From Streptomyces sp. Ncost-T10-10d (GTDB lineage: Bacteria; Actinomycetota; Actinomycetes; Streptomycetales; Streptomycetaceae), in assembly GCF_900091955.1 (NCBI RefSeq), contig NZ_FMDF01000076.1, positions 1 to 34,818 on the forward strand: a stretch of DNA of 34,818 nucleotides. Reading direction: 5' to 3'. The position numbers were made by a program, and so were the translations under genes. This document shows, piece after piece, positions 7,759-16,271 of the stretch. How positions within the stretch are numbered: the stretch's first letter is position 1; every line of letters starts with the position of its first letter. Under the pieces are notes generated by a model, which had not been told where the DNA came from, did no database searches, and saw only the letters and a program-made list of their open reading frames with translations.

Positions 7759-10608
7759 ATGAGAGTGAACCGATTGACAGCATGGCCTTTTCCCGAGGAC
7801 CTCGGCGGCGTGAGGGCGCCGATCCGCGGCAGGGAGGCGGAACTGGCGTTCATCGAGGAGCGGCTCGACTCGCTGGCCCGCCGCGAAGGCGGGATCGTCC
7901 GTGTCGACGGCCCCGCGGGCAGCGGCAAGACCATGATGCTCGTGGAGGCTTCGGCATCCGCGAAGCGGCGCGGGATGCGGGTGTTCCACGGGGGAGCGGA
8001 CCCCGACGACCAGTTCGTGCCGCTCGCCCCCCTGCTGGAGGGGCTGATCTCCGGGGAGGAACCGCTGCCGGACGCCGCCCGGCTCCGGGACCTTGCCGCG
8101 GTGCCCAGCCAGCGGTTCTGGCTGCTCCAGGAACTGGTGGACCGCTTGCGGGAGGCGGCGCGGGGCGAGCCCCTGCTCATCGTCCTCGACGACCTCCAGT
8201 GGTGTGATGACCTGACGCTCCTCACCTTTCACACCCTCGCGGCCCGACTCTCGCCGCACGCGATCCTGTGGCTGGTGGCCGTGCGCAGCGGAAGCGTGCC
8301 GCCGGGCGTGCGCACGACACTGGACAGGATCCACCAGGCGGGCGCGCACGAAGTGGCCCTGGGCCCGCTCGCGGACCAGGCGGTCGCGCAGATCGCGGAG
8401 GACGTCCTGGGCGCGGTTCCTGACCCGGACGTCCTCCGCGTCGCCCGCCGCGCCGACGGTGTTCCGCAGCTGTTGGTCGAGCTGCTCGGCGGGCTGCGGG
8501 ACGCGGGGGTGGTGACGGTCGACAACGGCACGGCCCGGCTGTCGGCCGGATCCCTCCCCGTTCGGGCTTTCCCCATCCGCCCCTTGCCCTCCGTCGTGCG
8601 CCGCCTCGACCTGTTGTCCGACGCGGCTCGCGAACTCGTGGAAACGGCAGCCGTCGTGGGCCGCCCGGTCACCGTGGGTCTTCTTGCCGAACTGCTCGGC
8701 AGGCCGTCGGCGGCACTGATCACCGCAGTGCGGGAATCCCTCGACTCCGATCTGCTGACCGAAGGGAGCGATCACCTGGAATTCCGCCACGAGCTGATCC
8801 GCGAGGCGTTGGAAGCCGGTCTTCCTCTCTCCGTGCGCCGAACCCTGCGCCGTCAGGCCGAGGTGCTACTGGAGAGCGCGACACCCCTGGTCGAAACCCC
8901 CATGTCACCAGTCGGCGGCGCGGAGCCCGGTGATCGGGCGGCCGTCGACCGGCTGCGCACCGCAGCGGCGGAACTCGCGGCCACCGCTCCCGGGTCGGCC
9001 GCGGACCTCAGCATCAGAGCGCTGGAACTCACCGCGGTGGACGCTCCGGAACGGCCGACGGTCATCGCCGAGACGATCCCGCTGCTCTGGCAGACGGGGC
9101 AGCGGGCCCGGGCCCGGCACCTGGGGGCCTCGGCCCTGTCGACCGGTGGTCTCGGGCCCGAGGACGAGGCACGGATACGCCTCGGCCTGGCGCGCCTGTC
9201 CTCCGAGTTCGACTTTTCCGAGGCGGTCCGGCAGGCCCGTGCCGGGGCGGCACTGCCCGGGATCCCGGCGGCCCTGCGGGCCCGACTGCTCGCGCTGCTC
9301 TGTCTCAACCTGTCGATGTCGGGCGACAACGAGGCGGCCGAGCAGGCCGTAGCCGAGGCGCTGGAGACCGTCGAAGCGGCCGGGGACCGGGCCGCCGAGG
9401 CCACCTTCAGGGTGGTCGACTCGATCGTGAGCTTCCACCGGATGGACTGGAACGAGGCGTTCCGTCAGGTGGACCGGGCCGCCGAGCTGGGCATCGTGCC
9501 TTCCGTGTGGGTTCCGGAAGCCCTGTGGCAGAGCTTCCTGCTGAACGCGGCCGGCCGCTCCGAGGAGGCGCTGGCCGTCGCGCAGGCCGGCCTTCGGAAC
9601 ACCCGGAACGTGGGCCATGCGGCCGCCACACGCATGTGGCTCATGATCCGTACCCGAGTCCTCCTCGACGCCGGACGGCTGACGGACGCCCGGGCCGAGG
9701 CGGAAGCCGCGTCCGCGATGACGGACGAGCTCGGCACGGGCAACCTCGCCGACGTCACGCTCTCGTACACGCTGATGCGCGTCGCACTCCACACCGGCGA
9801 CCAGGAGGCCGTACGAGGGTACGCGGCCGATGCGCGGCGGATGCGAAGCGACAGTGCACCGCTCGTCCGCAACATGGGCTCCTGGATGCTGGCGCTGCTG
9901 GCGGACTGCGAAGGCCGGCCCGGCCGCGCCATGGCCGCGCTCGACGACGTGATGGCGGCGCTTGCCGAGGATCGGCCTTCCCTCGTCGGCCCGGTCGACC
10001 CCGCAGACGCCCCCGTCCTCGTCCGCATGGCACTGCGGGCCGGCGCACACGAGCAGGCCGCGCTCGCGGTCGCAGTGGCCGAGCGACGGGCCACGCGCAA
10101 CCCCGACGTCACGATCCTCGCCGCCACGGCCGCGCACGCCCGCGGGTTGCACGACAACGACTTCGGTCACCTCCTGCACGCGGTCCGGTTGTACGAGGAC
10201 TGCCCCCGGCCGATCGCCCGAGCGTCGGCGCTGGAGGACGCCGGCCGCAAGCTTGCCGCCACCCGTGTCTCCGAAGCGGTGCCGTACCTGGACAAGGCCC
10301 TCGCCCTTTACACGCAAGCAGGCGCCGAGCGGGACGTCGCACGCGTCCGTCGACGTCTGCGGGCCGCGGGCGTCCGCCGGCCGCCCTCGTCGGCCGGATA
10401 CGTCAAGGAATGGCCCGAGCTGACGGCGTCCGAGGTCCGTGTGGCACGGCTCGTGGCTCAAGGACTGACGAACCTTCAGGTGGCCGAGCGACTCTCCCTC
10501 TCGCCGCACACGGTGAGTTCGCACCTGCGCCGCGCCTTCACCAAGCTCGACATCACCTCGCGAACGGAGTTGGCACGGCTGGTGGGGACCCGCGACAGCG
10601 GAGAGTAA
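7759..10608 (+). CDS. Large LuxR-family (LAL) transcriptional regulator with AAA-type ATPase
   Basis: The 949-aa protein has the LAL/MalT-like plan. An N-terminal GREAEL entry is followed by Walker A GPAGSGKT (51-58) and Walker B LLIVLDDLQWCD (about 139-150). A long alanine-rich helical-repeat region (about 450-860, TPR-like) comes next. The C-terminal LuxR helix-turn-helix (about 886-940) contains LTASEVRVARLVAQGLTN and LSPHTVSSHLRR. Such regulators bind ATP and an inducer and activate nearby operons. The ATG at 7759 was preferred because homology starts about 20 residues on; the ATG at 7690 and GTG at 7765 are alternatives, and no start has a strong ribosome site. It lies 105 nt after the FMN reductase gene. 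Confidence 0.87.
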   Translation: MRVNRLTAWPFPEDLGGVRAPIRGREAELAFIEERLDSLARREGGIVRVDGPAGSGKTMMLVEASASAKRRGMRVFHGGADPDDQFVPLAPLLEGLISGEEPLPDAARLRDLAAVPSQRFWLLQELVDRLREAARGEPLLIVLDDLQWCDDLTLLTFHTLAARLSPHAILWLVAVRSGSVPPGVRTTLDRIHQAGAHEVALGPLADQAVAQIAEDVLGAVPDPDVLRVARRADGVPQLLVELLGGLRDAGVVTVDNGTARLSAGSLPVRAFPIRPLPSVVRRLDLLSDAARELVETAAVVGRPVTVGLLAELLGRPSAALITAVRESLDSDLLTEGSDHLEFRHELIREALEAGLPLSVRRTLRRQAEVLLESATPLVETPMSPVGGAEPGDRAAVDRLRTAAAELAATAPGSAADLSIRALELTAVDAPERPTVIAETIPLLWQTGQRARARHLGASALSTGGLGPEDEARIRLGLARLSSEFDFSEAVRQARAGAALPGIPAALRARLLALLCLNLSMSGDNEAAEQAVAEALETVEAAGDRAAEATFRVVDSIVSFHRMDWNEAFRQVDRAAELGIVPSVWVPEALWQSFLLNAAGRSEEALAVAQAGLRNTRNVGHAAATRMWLMIRTRVLLDAGRLTDARAEAEAASAMTDELGTGNLADVTLSYTLMRVALHTGDQEAVRGYAADARRMRSDSAPLVRNMGSWMLALLADCEGRPGRAMAALDDVMAALAEDRPSLVGPVDPADAPVLVRMALRAGAHEQAALAVAVAERRATRNPDVTILAATAAHARGLHDNDFGHLLHAVRLYEDCPRPIARASALEDAGRKLAATRVSEAVPYLDKALALYTQAGAERDVARVRRRLRAAGVRRPPSSAGYVKEWPELTASEVRVARLVAQGLTNLQVAERLSLSPHTVSSHLRRAFTKLDITSRTELARLVGTRDSGE

Positions 10609-10749
10609 TCGCTTCGTATCCCCTGTCGGTGCCGTGCAGCATGGACGATTCGTGCGATGTGCTGACGTCGTCGCTTCCTCAGAATCATCAAGAGCTGCGG
10701 AAAGGAGAAAAGATCCGCAGGTCACAGGTGGTCGAGAGAGGAACAGTGC

Positions 10750-11997
10750 ATGACCGTAAGGCCTCGGCGGGCCCGTCCTGGCAGCCCCGAGCTTCAGGCG
10801 CTTGTCGACGAACTCGCCGAGAAGCTGGGCCGGTCCATCGCGGTCGACGATCCGCTGCTCCGCATGATCTGCACGAGCCGCCACTTCGGTGACGAGGACC
10901 CGGTGCGCATAGGTACGCTGCTGCAGGGCCGCGCCGACAACGCGACCGTCCGGTACGTCCTCGCCCAGGGCATAGCCCAGTGGCCGAAGCCCGGATTCAT
11001 CGAGGGCCGGGACGATCTCGGACTGCTTCCCCGCTACGTCGTGCCGCTGCGGGAGCGCGGATACCTCCTCGGGCTTCTGGTGGTGGTCGCGCCGGAAAGG
11101 GCGCTCGCGGAGCAGGAGACCGAAGCCATCGCGCGGGCGGCCGAGGCCATGGCCGCCCAGATGTACGCGGAACAACTCGCGGCCGACACCCGGAAGACCG
11201 ACGAGCGGACCCTGGTGTCGGAGCTGATCGATACCAACGTCGCCACGTCTACCGCCGCACGCCGGCGGGCGATGGAGGCCGGGCTGCTCAAGGAGGCCGA
11301 GCACGTCCTGGTCACCGTCGTCCAGCTGTCCTGCGGCACGGAGCCCGTGCGGCAGGCCGAGGCAGCCCTGTGGGGGACGTTGGAAGGCTTCCGGCAGACA
11401 CGATCGGCGCAAGGCTTCGTCGCAATCGACCAGGAGCGGGCGATCCTGCTCCAGCTGAGCGACCGGGCTCCCGGTCCGGCCGAGGTCGCCGCCCAGTCCG
11501 CCCGCATCCTTGAGGAACTCACCACGTTCCTGGCCCCGTCGGCGGCCCCCGTGATTGGCGTCGGCGGGCGGCACCTGGGCCTGCACGAGGCGTGGAGGTC
11601 GTACGAGCAGTCGCTCGTGGCGGCTCGCGCTGCGCGCCGGCTGCCCTCCCTGAAGGGCATGGGCGACTGGAACCTGCTCGGGGAGCTCGCCGTGCTCCTC
11701 CAACTCCCGGAGCACGCCCTGAACGAGTCCCTCGTCCCGAAGCCGCTCCGCACCCTGAATCAGGCCAACGGCGGCGATCGGCTGCGGGACACCCTGCGGT
11801 GCTTCCTCGAACACGCCGGCTCGATCCCCAGGACCGCGGACGCGCTGAAACTTCATCGCACCTCGCTCTACTACCGCTTGCGCCAGATCCAGGAGATCAC
11901 CGGACTCGACCTGGACGACGGTGCACACCGGCTCACTCTGCACCTGGGGCTCAGGATCGAGGAACTCCTCACCAAAGGCGACGACGTGGGCACGTGA
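10750..11997 (+). CDS. PucR/CdaR-family transcriptional regulator
   Basis: The 415-aa protein has an N-terminal GAF-like sensing region (about 15-150), a middle GGDEF-like region (about 160-290, ending VIGVGGRHLGLHEAWRSYEQ) and the C-terminal PucR helix-turn-helix. The last contains TADALKLHRTSLYYRLRQI and ITGLDLDD and ends near residue 410. Family members sense small metabolites, often in purine, sugar-acid or aromatic catabolism. The ATG at 10750 follows a GAGAGAGG ribosome site with 8 nt spacing. It is tandem to the LAL regulator with a 141-nt gap that could hold its own promoter. What it controls is not shown by the sequence; the upstream catabolic genes are the obvious candidates. Confidence 0.88.
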   Translation: MTVRPRRARPGSPELQALVDELAEKLGRSIAVDDPLLRMICTSRHFGDEDPVRIGTLLQGRADNATVRYVLAQGIAQWPKPGFIEGRDDLGLLPRYVVPLRERGYLLGLLVVVAPERALAEQETEAIARAAEAMAAQMYAEQLAADTRKTDERTLVSELIDTNVATSTAARRRAMEAGLLKEAEHVLVTVVQLSCGTEPVRQAEAALWGTLEGFRQTRSAQGFVAIDQERAILLQLSDRAPGPAEVAAQSARILEELTTFLAPSAAPVIGVGGRHLGLHEAWRSYEQSLVAARAARRLPSLKGMGDWNLLGELAVLLQLPEHALNESLVPKPLRTLNQANGGDRLRDTLRCFLEHAGSIPRTADALKLHRTSLYYRLRQIQEITGLDLDDGAHRLTLHLGLRIEELLTKGDDVGT

Positions 11998-12262
11998 TCC
12001 CTGCCCGGTCTCGGGCTGGGGCCAGACACAGGCGATGTTCCGCCACCAGGTCGCGGACCTGTCCCCCGGCCGTCGCGTCGTCACCATCGACCTGCGCGGC
12101 CACAGGCTGTCCGACAAGCCGCATCACGGCTATCGCATCGCTCGCCTCTCCCGCGACGTGCTCGAACTCGTCGACCATCTCCGGCTGGAGCGGTTCGACG
12201 CGCTGGGCTGGTCCATGGGCGTCTCGGTGTGGTGGAGCTTCATCGACCAGTACGGCACCGGA
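11998..12262 (+). pseudogene. Alpha/beta-hydrolase N-terminal remnant
   Basis: Frame 2 from about 12002 reads SGWGQTQAMFRHQV, VVTIDLRGHRLSDKPHHGYR, LDHLRLERFDALGWSMG and WWSFIDQYGT. This is the first third of an alpha/beta-hydrolase with the nucleophile elbow GWSMG. The opening strand and the oxyanion HG pair are lost or altered, and the match stops at about 12262, where a transposase fragment begins in another frame. The rest of the hydrolase is absent. The simplest reading is a hydrolase gene interrupted by an insertion sequence, followed by deletion. It is of a different subtype from the remnant at 4199. Confidence 0.7.
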
Positions 12263-12273
12263 TCTGCAGCCAG

Positions 12274-12474
12274 GGCATCACGCATCGCCTGGCCCGACGA
12301 GGCGTCGAGTCCTCCACCCACTTGGGCCGCCACCGCTGGGTTGTCGAGCGGTCCGTGGCCCGGCTCGCCGGATGCCGCCGACTCCACCGCCGCTACGAGC
12401 GTAGAGCCGACCACTTCCTGGCCTTCACCAGCATCGCCTGCACTCTTATCTGTTACCGCAGACTCACCAAATGA
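12274..12474 (+). mobile_element. IS5-type transposase C-terminal fragment
   Basis: Frame 1 encodes GITHRLARRGVES, then GRHRWVVERSVARLAGCRRL, then RADHFLAFTSIACTLICYRR and a stop. This is the end of an IS5-superfamily DDE transposase; the Glu of WVVER (codon 12346-12348) is the third catalytic acid. The two Asp residues, the start and the left end of the element are missing. The bases after the stop (about 12468-12490, AT-richer, atgagaccacttcttgaga) could be the right terminal repeat. The left junction with the hydrolase remnant falls within 12259-12274. Confidence 0.75.
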
Positions 12475-12664
12475 GACCACTTCTTGAGAGCAGCGATTCT
12501 CGAAGGGTTCCGGAGGCAGTTTGTGATCAACCGGCTCGCGAATGTCGAAGCGAAATGACGGCGTTGTCGTGGCCGCAACGTGGGACGGCCAGCCGCCCGT
12601 CAGAGCGCGGCCGGCCGTCGAGGTAGCCTGCGGTCACGTCTCAGCCGACCTGGCCCGTGCTCAC

Positions 12665-13192
12665 TCAGCTGAGGTTGTCGTTCGACGGGGAGTCTCGGGT
12701 CATGCGCACGTTGGGCAGTTTCCCTCGCCAGAGCTCTCGCTCACCTGTGGCCTTGAATCCGTAGCGCTCGTAGAAGCGGACCGCTCGTTCGTTGTAATCA
12801 GTGACCCAAAGATGCATCGGTGTGCTTCCCGCCCAGGCGAGGAACTCACTCATCAATCGGCCTCCGACACCTTGGCCCTGGGCTTCGTTCAGGAGATACA
12901 TCGGCCCGAGGGTGACCACCTCGTCCCGACGGCCGCAGAGGAACCCGACGATCTCCGTATCGGAGCGGACGACACGGCAAAACAGCAGGTCCGGTTGTTG
13001 CTTCACCGCCTCGATGAATTCCCGCCACTGTGCAACCCCTTCCGCGGTCGCGGCGGCGCCGCGCTGTTCACGGATCCATGTCTCATCGATCCCCGCTTCG
13101 TCATTGAGATACGTCTGCAGCCAGGCCCTCAACTGCACAGGCCCCAGAGAAGCGGCGTCTTCGGCATGGGGGGCTTCGATCACGTGGGTCAT
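12665..13192 (-). CDS. GNAT-family N-acetyltransferase
   Basis: The 175-aa protein is a full-length GNAT domain. It has a strand pair ending IVGFLCGRRDEVVTLGPMYL, acetyl-CoA motif A EAQGQGVGGRLMSEFLAW (about 104-121) and the closing block NERAVRFYERYGFKATGER. The first helix is also present (MTHVIEAPHAEDAASLGPVQ). ATG 13192 was chosen over the in-frame ATG at 13201 because a GAGG lies 9 nt upstream of 13192 and directly abuts 13201. It is the only minus-strand gene among the remnants here and appears intact, so it may have come in with a mobile element. Its substrate is unknown. Confidence 0.8.
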   Translation of the reverse strand: MTHVIEAPHAEDAASLGPVQLRAWLQTYLNDEAGIDETWIREQRGAAATAEGVAQWREFIEAVKQQPDLLFCRVVRSDTEIVGFLCGRRDEVVTLGPMYLLNEAQGQGVGGRLMSEFLAWAGSTPMHLWVTDYNERAVRFYERYGFKATGERELWRGKLPNVRMTRDSPSNDNLS

Positions 13193-13289
13193 GGCGGCCA
13201 TCCTCGGCGATGCTCCGCGAACACGTCGCCCAATTTTGGCTGCTCCTGGGCCTGGCCGCGTTCCGGCAGGGGTCAGCCGGCCTTGGCGG

Positions 13290-13860
13290 GCTCTCCGACA
13301 GCGAGACGGTCCTGCGCCGCTTCTACGATGTGCACCGCGATGCGGGGACCGGCCCGCTGCTCAACCCGTTCCCGCTGGATCTGTCCCGCCGCTCTCGGCG
13401 GGCTCACGCGCACCACAATCCGATGGACGGCTGGAGGCCCGAGCGGGTGGGCCGCTACCGGCCGAGCCTTCCGCGGCGAATCCCGCGCTCGATTCCGGAA
13501 GCATGGTTCAACAAGCTGTTCGCGGCGCTGCCCTCCAACCGCGACCGGCCCTTGGTCGCCTTCTGGATCTGCACCGGGGTGCGGGCTTCGGAACTGATCG
13601 GCATGCGTCAGCGCGATGTCGACCCCGGCCAGCAGTTGATCAGCGTGGTGCGCAAAGGCTCGCGGGCGGTCCAGCAGGTGCCGGCATCGGCGGACGCATT
13701 CGTATGGCTGCGCCTCTGCCAGCAGGAGGTACAAGGCCAGGTTGCCCGAGGCCGCACCCAGCCGGTGTGGTGGACACGGCGAGACCCGGTCCGCCCCCTG
13801 ACCTACCACGGTGCCCACCGGATGTTCGAGCGCGTCAATGCCTCGCTCGGCGCCGACTGG
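13290..13860 (+). pseudogene. Tyrosine recombinase remnant A (N-terminal and part of catalytic domain)
   Basis: Frame 1 reads ETVLRRFYDVHRDAGTGPLL (end of the core-binding domain) and then RPLVAFWICTGVRASELIGM, which carries the first catalytic Arg (box I). IGMRQRDVDPG, ISVVRKGSRAVQQVP and PLTYHGAHRMFERVN follow. The match stops at LGADW, just before the expected HxLRH box II, so the second Arg, the His residues and the Tyr nucleophile are missing. The 5' end is also truncated, as the frame upstream to 13210 shows no recombinase homology. It resembles transposon- or plasmid-type recombinases of actinobacteria. Confidence 0.7.
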
Positions 13861-13862
13861 AC

Positions 13863-14256
13863 CTGCCCGATCTGGTGGGGGAGGCCCTCGCCGACTTCAA
13901 GGCCACGCAGATCGCCGAGAAGCTCGCGGCAGGGGAGAGATACGAGGACAACGGGTACGTGCTCGTAGATCGACTCGGCAGGGCACTCGACGGACGGCAG
14001 CTGCGTGAGCGGGCGTACCAGGTCATGGCCGAGAACGCGCTGCGCCGAGTCCGTTGTGCGACGCCCGCGCGAGTTGCTTCACGTACCTTGCGACCAACGG
14101 GGTGCCTGATCACCTCCTGCGCTCTGGGCGGGGCACGCCAAGGTCAAGACCACGAAGCGCTGGTATGTGAAGCCGGATGTGCAGGATCTTCGTCCGACGG
14201 CGCATACATGGGGAGGTCTGGCGAGTCTCCCGACCCCCTTCCATGAGAAATTGTGA
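13863..14256 (+). pseudogene. Integrase remnant B (pSAM2-like C-terminal catalytic part, two frameshifts)
   Basis: A second, different recombinase begins abruptly in frame 3 with LPDLVGEALADFKATQIAEK and runs through NGYVLVDRLGRALDGRQLR and AENALRRVR. It then shifts frame near 14050 to CDARASCFTYLATNGVPDHL and shifts again near 14122 to LWAGHAKVKTTKRWYVKPDV. The stop is at 14254-14256. DARAS is the box II region, WAGH the following His and RWYV the Tyr nucleophile, as in integrases of Streptomyces integrative plasmids of the pSAM2/SLP1 kind. No tRNA or attachment-site repeat was found beside it. The 5' half is missing, so the gene is dead. Confidence 0.72.
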
Positions 14257-14275
14257 GATATGGGAGCGTGAGCGG

Positions 14276-15553
14276 GTGAGTGAGACGACGACTGAAACCC
14301 TGCAGTACCGCTTTGACGGGCCAGAAGACGCACCGATCCTGGTCCTGGGCCCTTCCCTCGGCACCTCATGGCACATGTGGGACCGGCAGATACCGGAGCT
14401 CACCCAGCACTGGAGAGTCTTCCGCTTCGACCTCCCCGGCCACGGCGGCGCCCCCGCCCACCCCGCGACTGCCGTCACCGAAATCTCCGACCGGCTGCTT
14501 GCCACCCTCGACGGGCTCGGCGTCCAGCGCTTCGGGTACGCGGGCTGCTCGATCGGCGGCGCGATCGGCGCCGACCTCGCGCTGCGCCACCCGCACCGGG
14601 TCGCCTCGCTCGCACTGGTCGCCGCCTCGCCGCGGTTCGGCAGCGCCGACGAGTTCCGCCAGCGCGGGGTGGTCGTCCGCACCAACGGCCTGGAGCCGAT
14701 GGCCCGCACCGCACCGGAGCGCTGGTTCACCCCCGGTTTCGCCGCAGCCCAGCCGGCCATCGTCGAGTGGGCCGTCCAGATGGTCCGCACCACCGACCCC
14801 GGCTGTTACATCGCCGCCTGCGAAGCCCTCGCCGCCTTCGACATCCGCGGCGAACTCGGCCGCATTACCGTTCCGACCCTCGTCCTGGTCGGCGCCGAGG
14901 ACCGCGTCACCGGACCGGGCGATGCCCGCACTCTGGTCGCGGGCATACCGGACGCCCGGCTCGCCCTCGTCCCCGGTGCCTCCCACCTCGCCCCGGTCGA
15001 GCAGCCCGGAGCCGTCACCGATCTGCTTCTCACCCACTTCTCCACGGCCTGGCAGGACACCCTCGCCGCCATTCCCGTCCCGCCCTTCGCCCCGCAGCTC
15101 TCCACTCCGGTGCTGCCCATCGCGGAGATCACCGCAGCCACACCGCAGCCCGATACCGGGACCACCGGACGCGCCGACCCGTACGAGCCCGGCATGAAGG
15201 TGCGCCGCGAGGTGCTGGGCGACGCCCATGTGGACCGCACCATGGCCGCCTCCGACGATTTCACCGACGACTTCCAGGAACTGGTCACGCGCTACGCCTG
15301 GGGCGAGGTCTGGACCCGGGAGGGTCTGGACCGCCGCACCCGCAGCTGTGTCACGCTCACCGCGCTGGTCACCTCCGGCCATCTGGAGAGCCTGGCCGTC
15401 CATGTCAGGGCCGCACTGCGCAACGGCCTCACCCCGGCCGAGATCAAGGAGGTGCTGATGCAGACCGCCGTGTACTGCGGCGTACCGGCCGCGAGCGCCG
15501 CCTTCTCGATCGCCCAGACCGTGATTCAGGAAGAAACGACGCCCCGCCCGTAG
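14276..15553 (+). CDS. pcaL: Fused 3-oxoadipate enol-lactonase / 4-carboxymuconolactone decarboxylase
   Basis: The 425-aa protein joins two successive steps of the protocatechuate branch of the beta-ketoadipate pathway. Residues about 10-265 form an alpha/beta-hydrolase of PcaD type (LGPSLGTSWHMWDRQ, nucleophile elbow GCSIGG, late His in GASHLAPVEQP). A proline- and threonine-rich linker follows. Residues about 300-420 form the PcaC decarboxylase domain (GMKVRREVLGDAHVDR, DFQELVTRYAWGEVW, LTALVTSGHLESLAVHVRAA). The fusion is known from Streptomyces. The GTG at 14276 has GGAG about 9 nt upstream. No other pca gene lies in this window, so the gene stands alone beside integrase remnants. Confidence 0.88.
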   Translation: MSETTTETLQYRFDGPEDAPILVLGPSLGTSWHMWDRQIPELTQHWRVFRFDLPGHGGAPAHPATAVTEISDRLLATLDGLGVQRFGYAGCSIGGAIGADLALRHPHRVASLALVAASPRFGSADEFRQRGVVVRTNGLEPMARTAPERWFTPGFAAAQPAIVEWAVQMVRTTDPGCYIAACEALAAFDIRGELGRITVPTLVLVGAEDRVTGPGDARTLVAGIPDARLALVPGASHLAPVEQPGAVTDLLLTHFSTAWQDTLAAIPVPPFAPQLSTPVLPIAEITAATPQPDTGTTGRADPYEPGMKVRREVLGDAHVDRTMAASDDFTDDFQELVTRYAWGEVWTREGLDRRTRSCVTLTALVTSGHLESLAVHVRAALRNGLTPAEIKEVLMQTAVYCGVPAASAAFSIAQTVIQEETTPRP

Positions 15554-15566
15554 CAGGATGGGGCCC

Positions 15567-16223
15567 ATGAACGCCGTGAACCCCGTACACCTGACGCTGA
15601 CCAAGAAGACGCACTCCTGCATCCGTCTGGAGAAGGACGGGCGGACGCTCGTCATCGACCCGGGCAGCTTCTCGGAGCAGGACGCCGCCGTCGGCGCCGA
15701 CGCGATGCTGGTGACGCACGAGCACCTCGACCATTTCGACGAGGGGCGGCTGCGCGCCGGCATGGAGGCCAACCCGGCCGCCGAGATCTGGACCCTGCGC
15801 AGCGTCGCCGACCAGCTCTCCGCGGCCTTCCCGGGCCGTGTCCACACCGTCGGCCACGGCGACACCTTCTCCGCGGCGGGCTTCGACGTACAGGTGCACG
15901 GCGAACTGCACGCGGTGATCCACCCGGACATTCCGCGGATCACCAACATCGGCTTCCTGGTGGACGGCTCGCTCTTCCACCCGGGCGACGCGCTCACTGT
16001 CCCCGACCAGCCGGTCGACACGCTGATGCTCCCGGTGATGGCCCCCTGGAACAAGATCTCCGAGGTCATCGACTATGTCCGCGAGGTCGGACCGCGCCGC
16101 GCCATCGACATCCACGACGCGCTGCTCACCGATCTCGCCCGCCCGATCTACGACACCCAGATCGGCAGCCTCGGCGGCACCGACCACGGCCGGCTGGCCC
16201 CCGGGGATTCGACGGGCCTGTGA
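15567..16223 (+). CDS. MBL-fold metal-dependent hydrolase (UlaG-like)
   Basis: The 218-aa protein has the metallo-beta-lactamase signature HEHLDH (His51, His53, Asp55, His56). It follows TLVIDPGSF, and later possible ligands are in GELHAVIH and FHPGDAL. Sequence and length resemble the UlaG-like or uncharacterised MBL group common in actinobacteria rather than beta-lactamases. Its substrate is unknown. ATG 15567 was preferred; an in-frame ATG at 15558 is the alternative. CAGGAT at 15554-15559 could act as either a -10 hexamer or a ribosome site. The gene starts 13 nt after pcaL. Confidence 0.8.
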   Translation: MNAVNPVHLTLTKKTHSCIRLEKDGRTLVIDPGSFSEQDAAVGADAMLVTHEHLDHFDEGRLRAGMEANPAAEIWTLRSVADQLSAAFPGRVHTVGHGDTFSAAGFDVQVHGELHAVIHPDIPRITNIGFLVDGSLFHPGDALTVPDQPVDTLMLPVMAPWNKISEVIDYVREVGPRRAIDIHDALLTDLARPIYDTQIGSLGGTDHGRLAPGDSTGL

Positions 16224-16258
16224 CCGCTGCCGGTCCGGCGACTGTCAGTGGGAGCCGC

Positions 16259-16264
16259 TAGGTT
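16259..16264 (+). promoter_or_regulatory. Possible -10 hexamer for leaderless xthA mRNA
   Basis: TAGGTT fits the TANNNT -10 pattern and ends 7 nt before the xthA ATG, so transcription could begin at or next to the start codon. No good -35 was seen, so this is tentative. Confidence 0.35.
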
Positions 16265-16271
16265 TACGTAC

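Noticed and set aside
8905..12117. A 1070-codon open frame on the minus strand across the two regulators
   Set aside because: It is antisense to two well-supported genes, has no family motif and no ribosome site. Long antisense frames are expected at this GC content.
13210..14256. A tRNA or attachment site next to the integrase remnants
   Set aside because: I looked for tRNA arms and flanking direct repeats on both sides and saw none.
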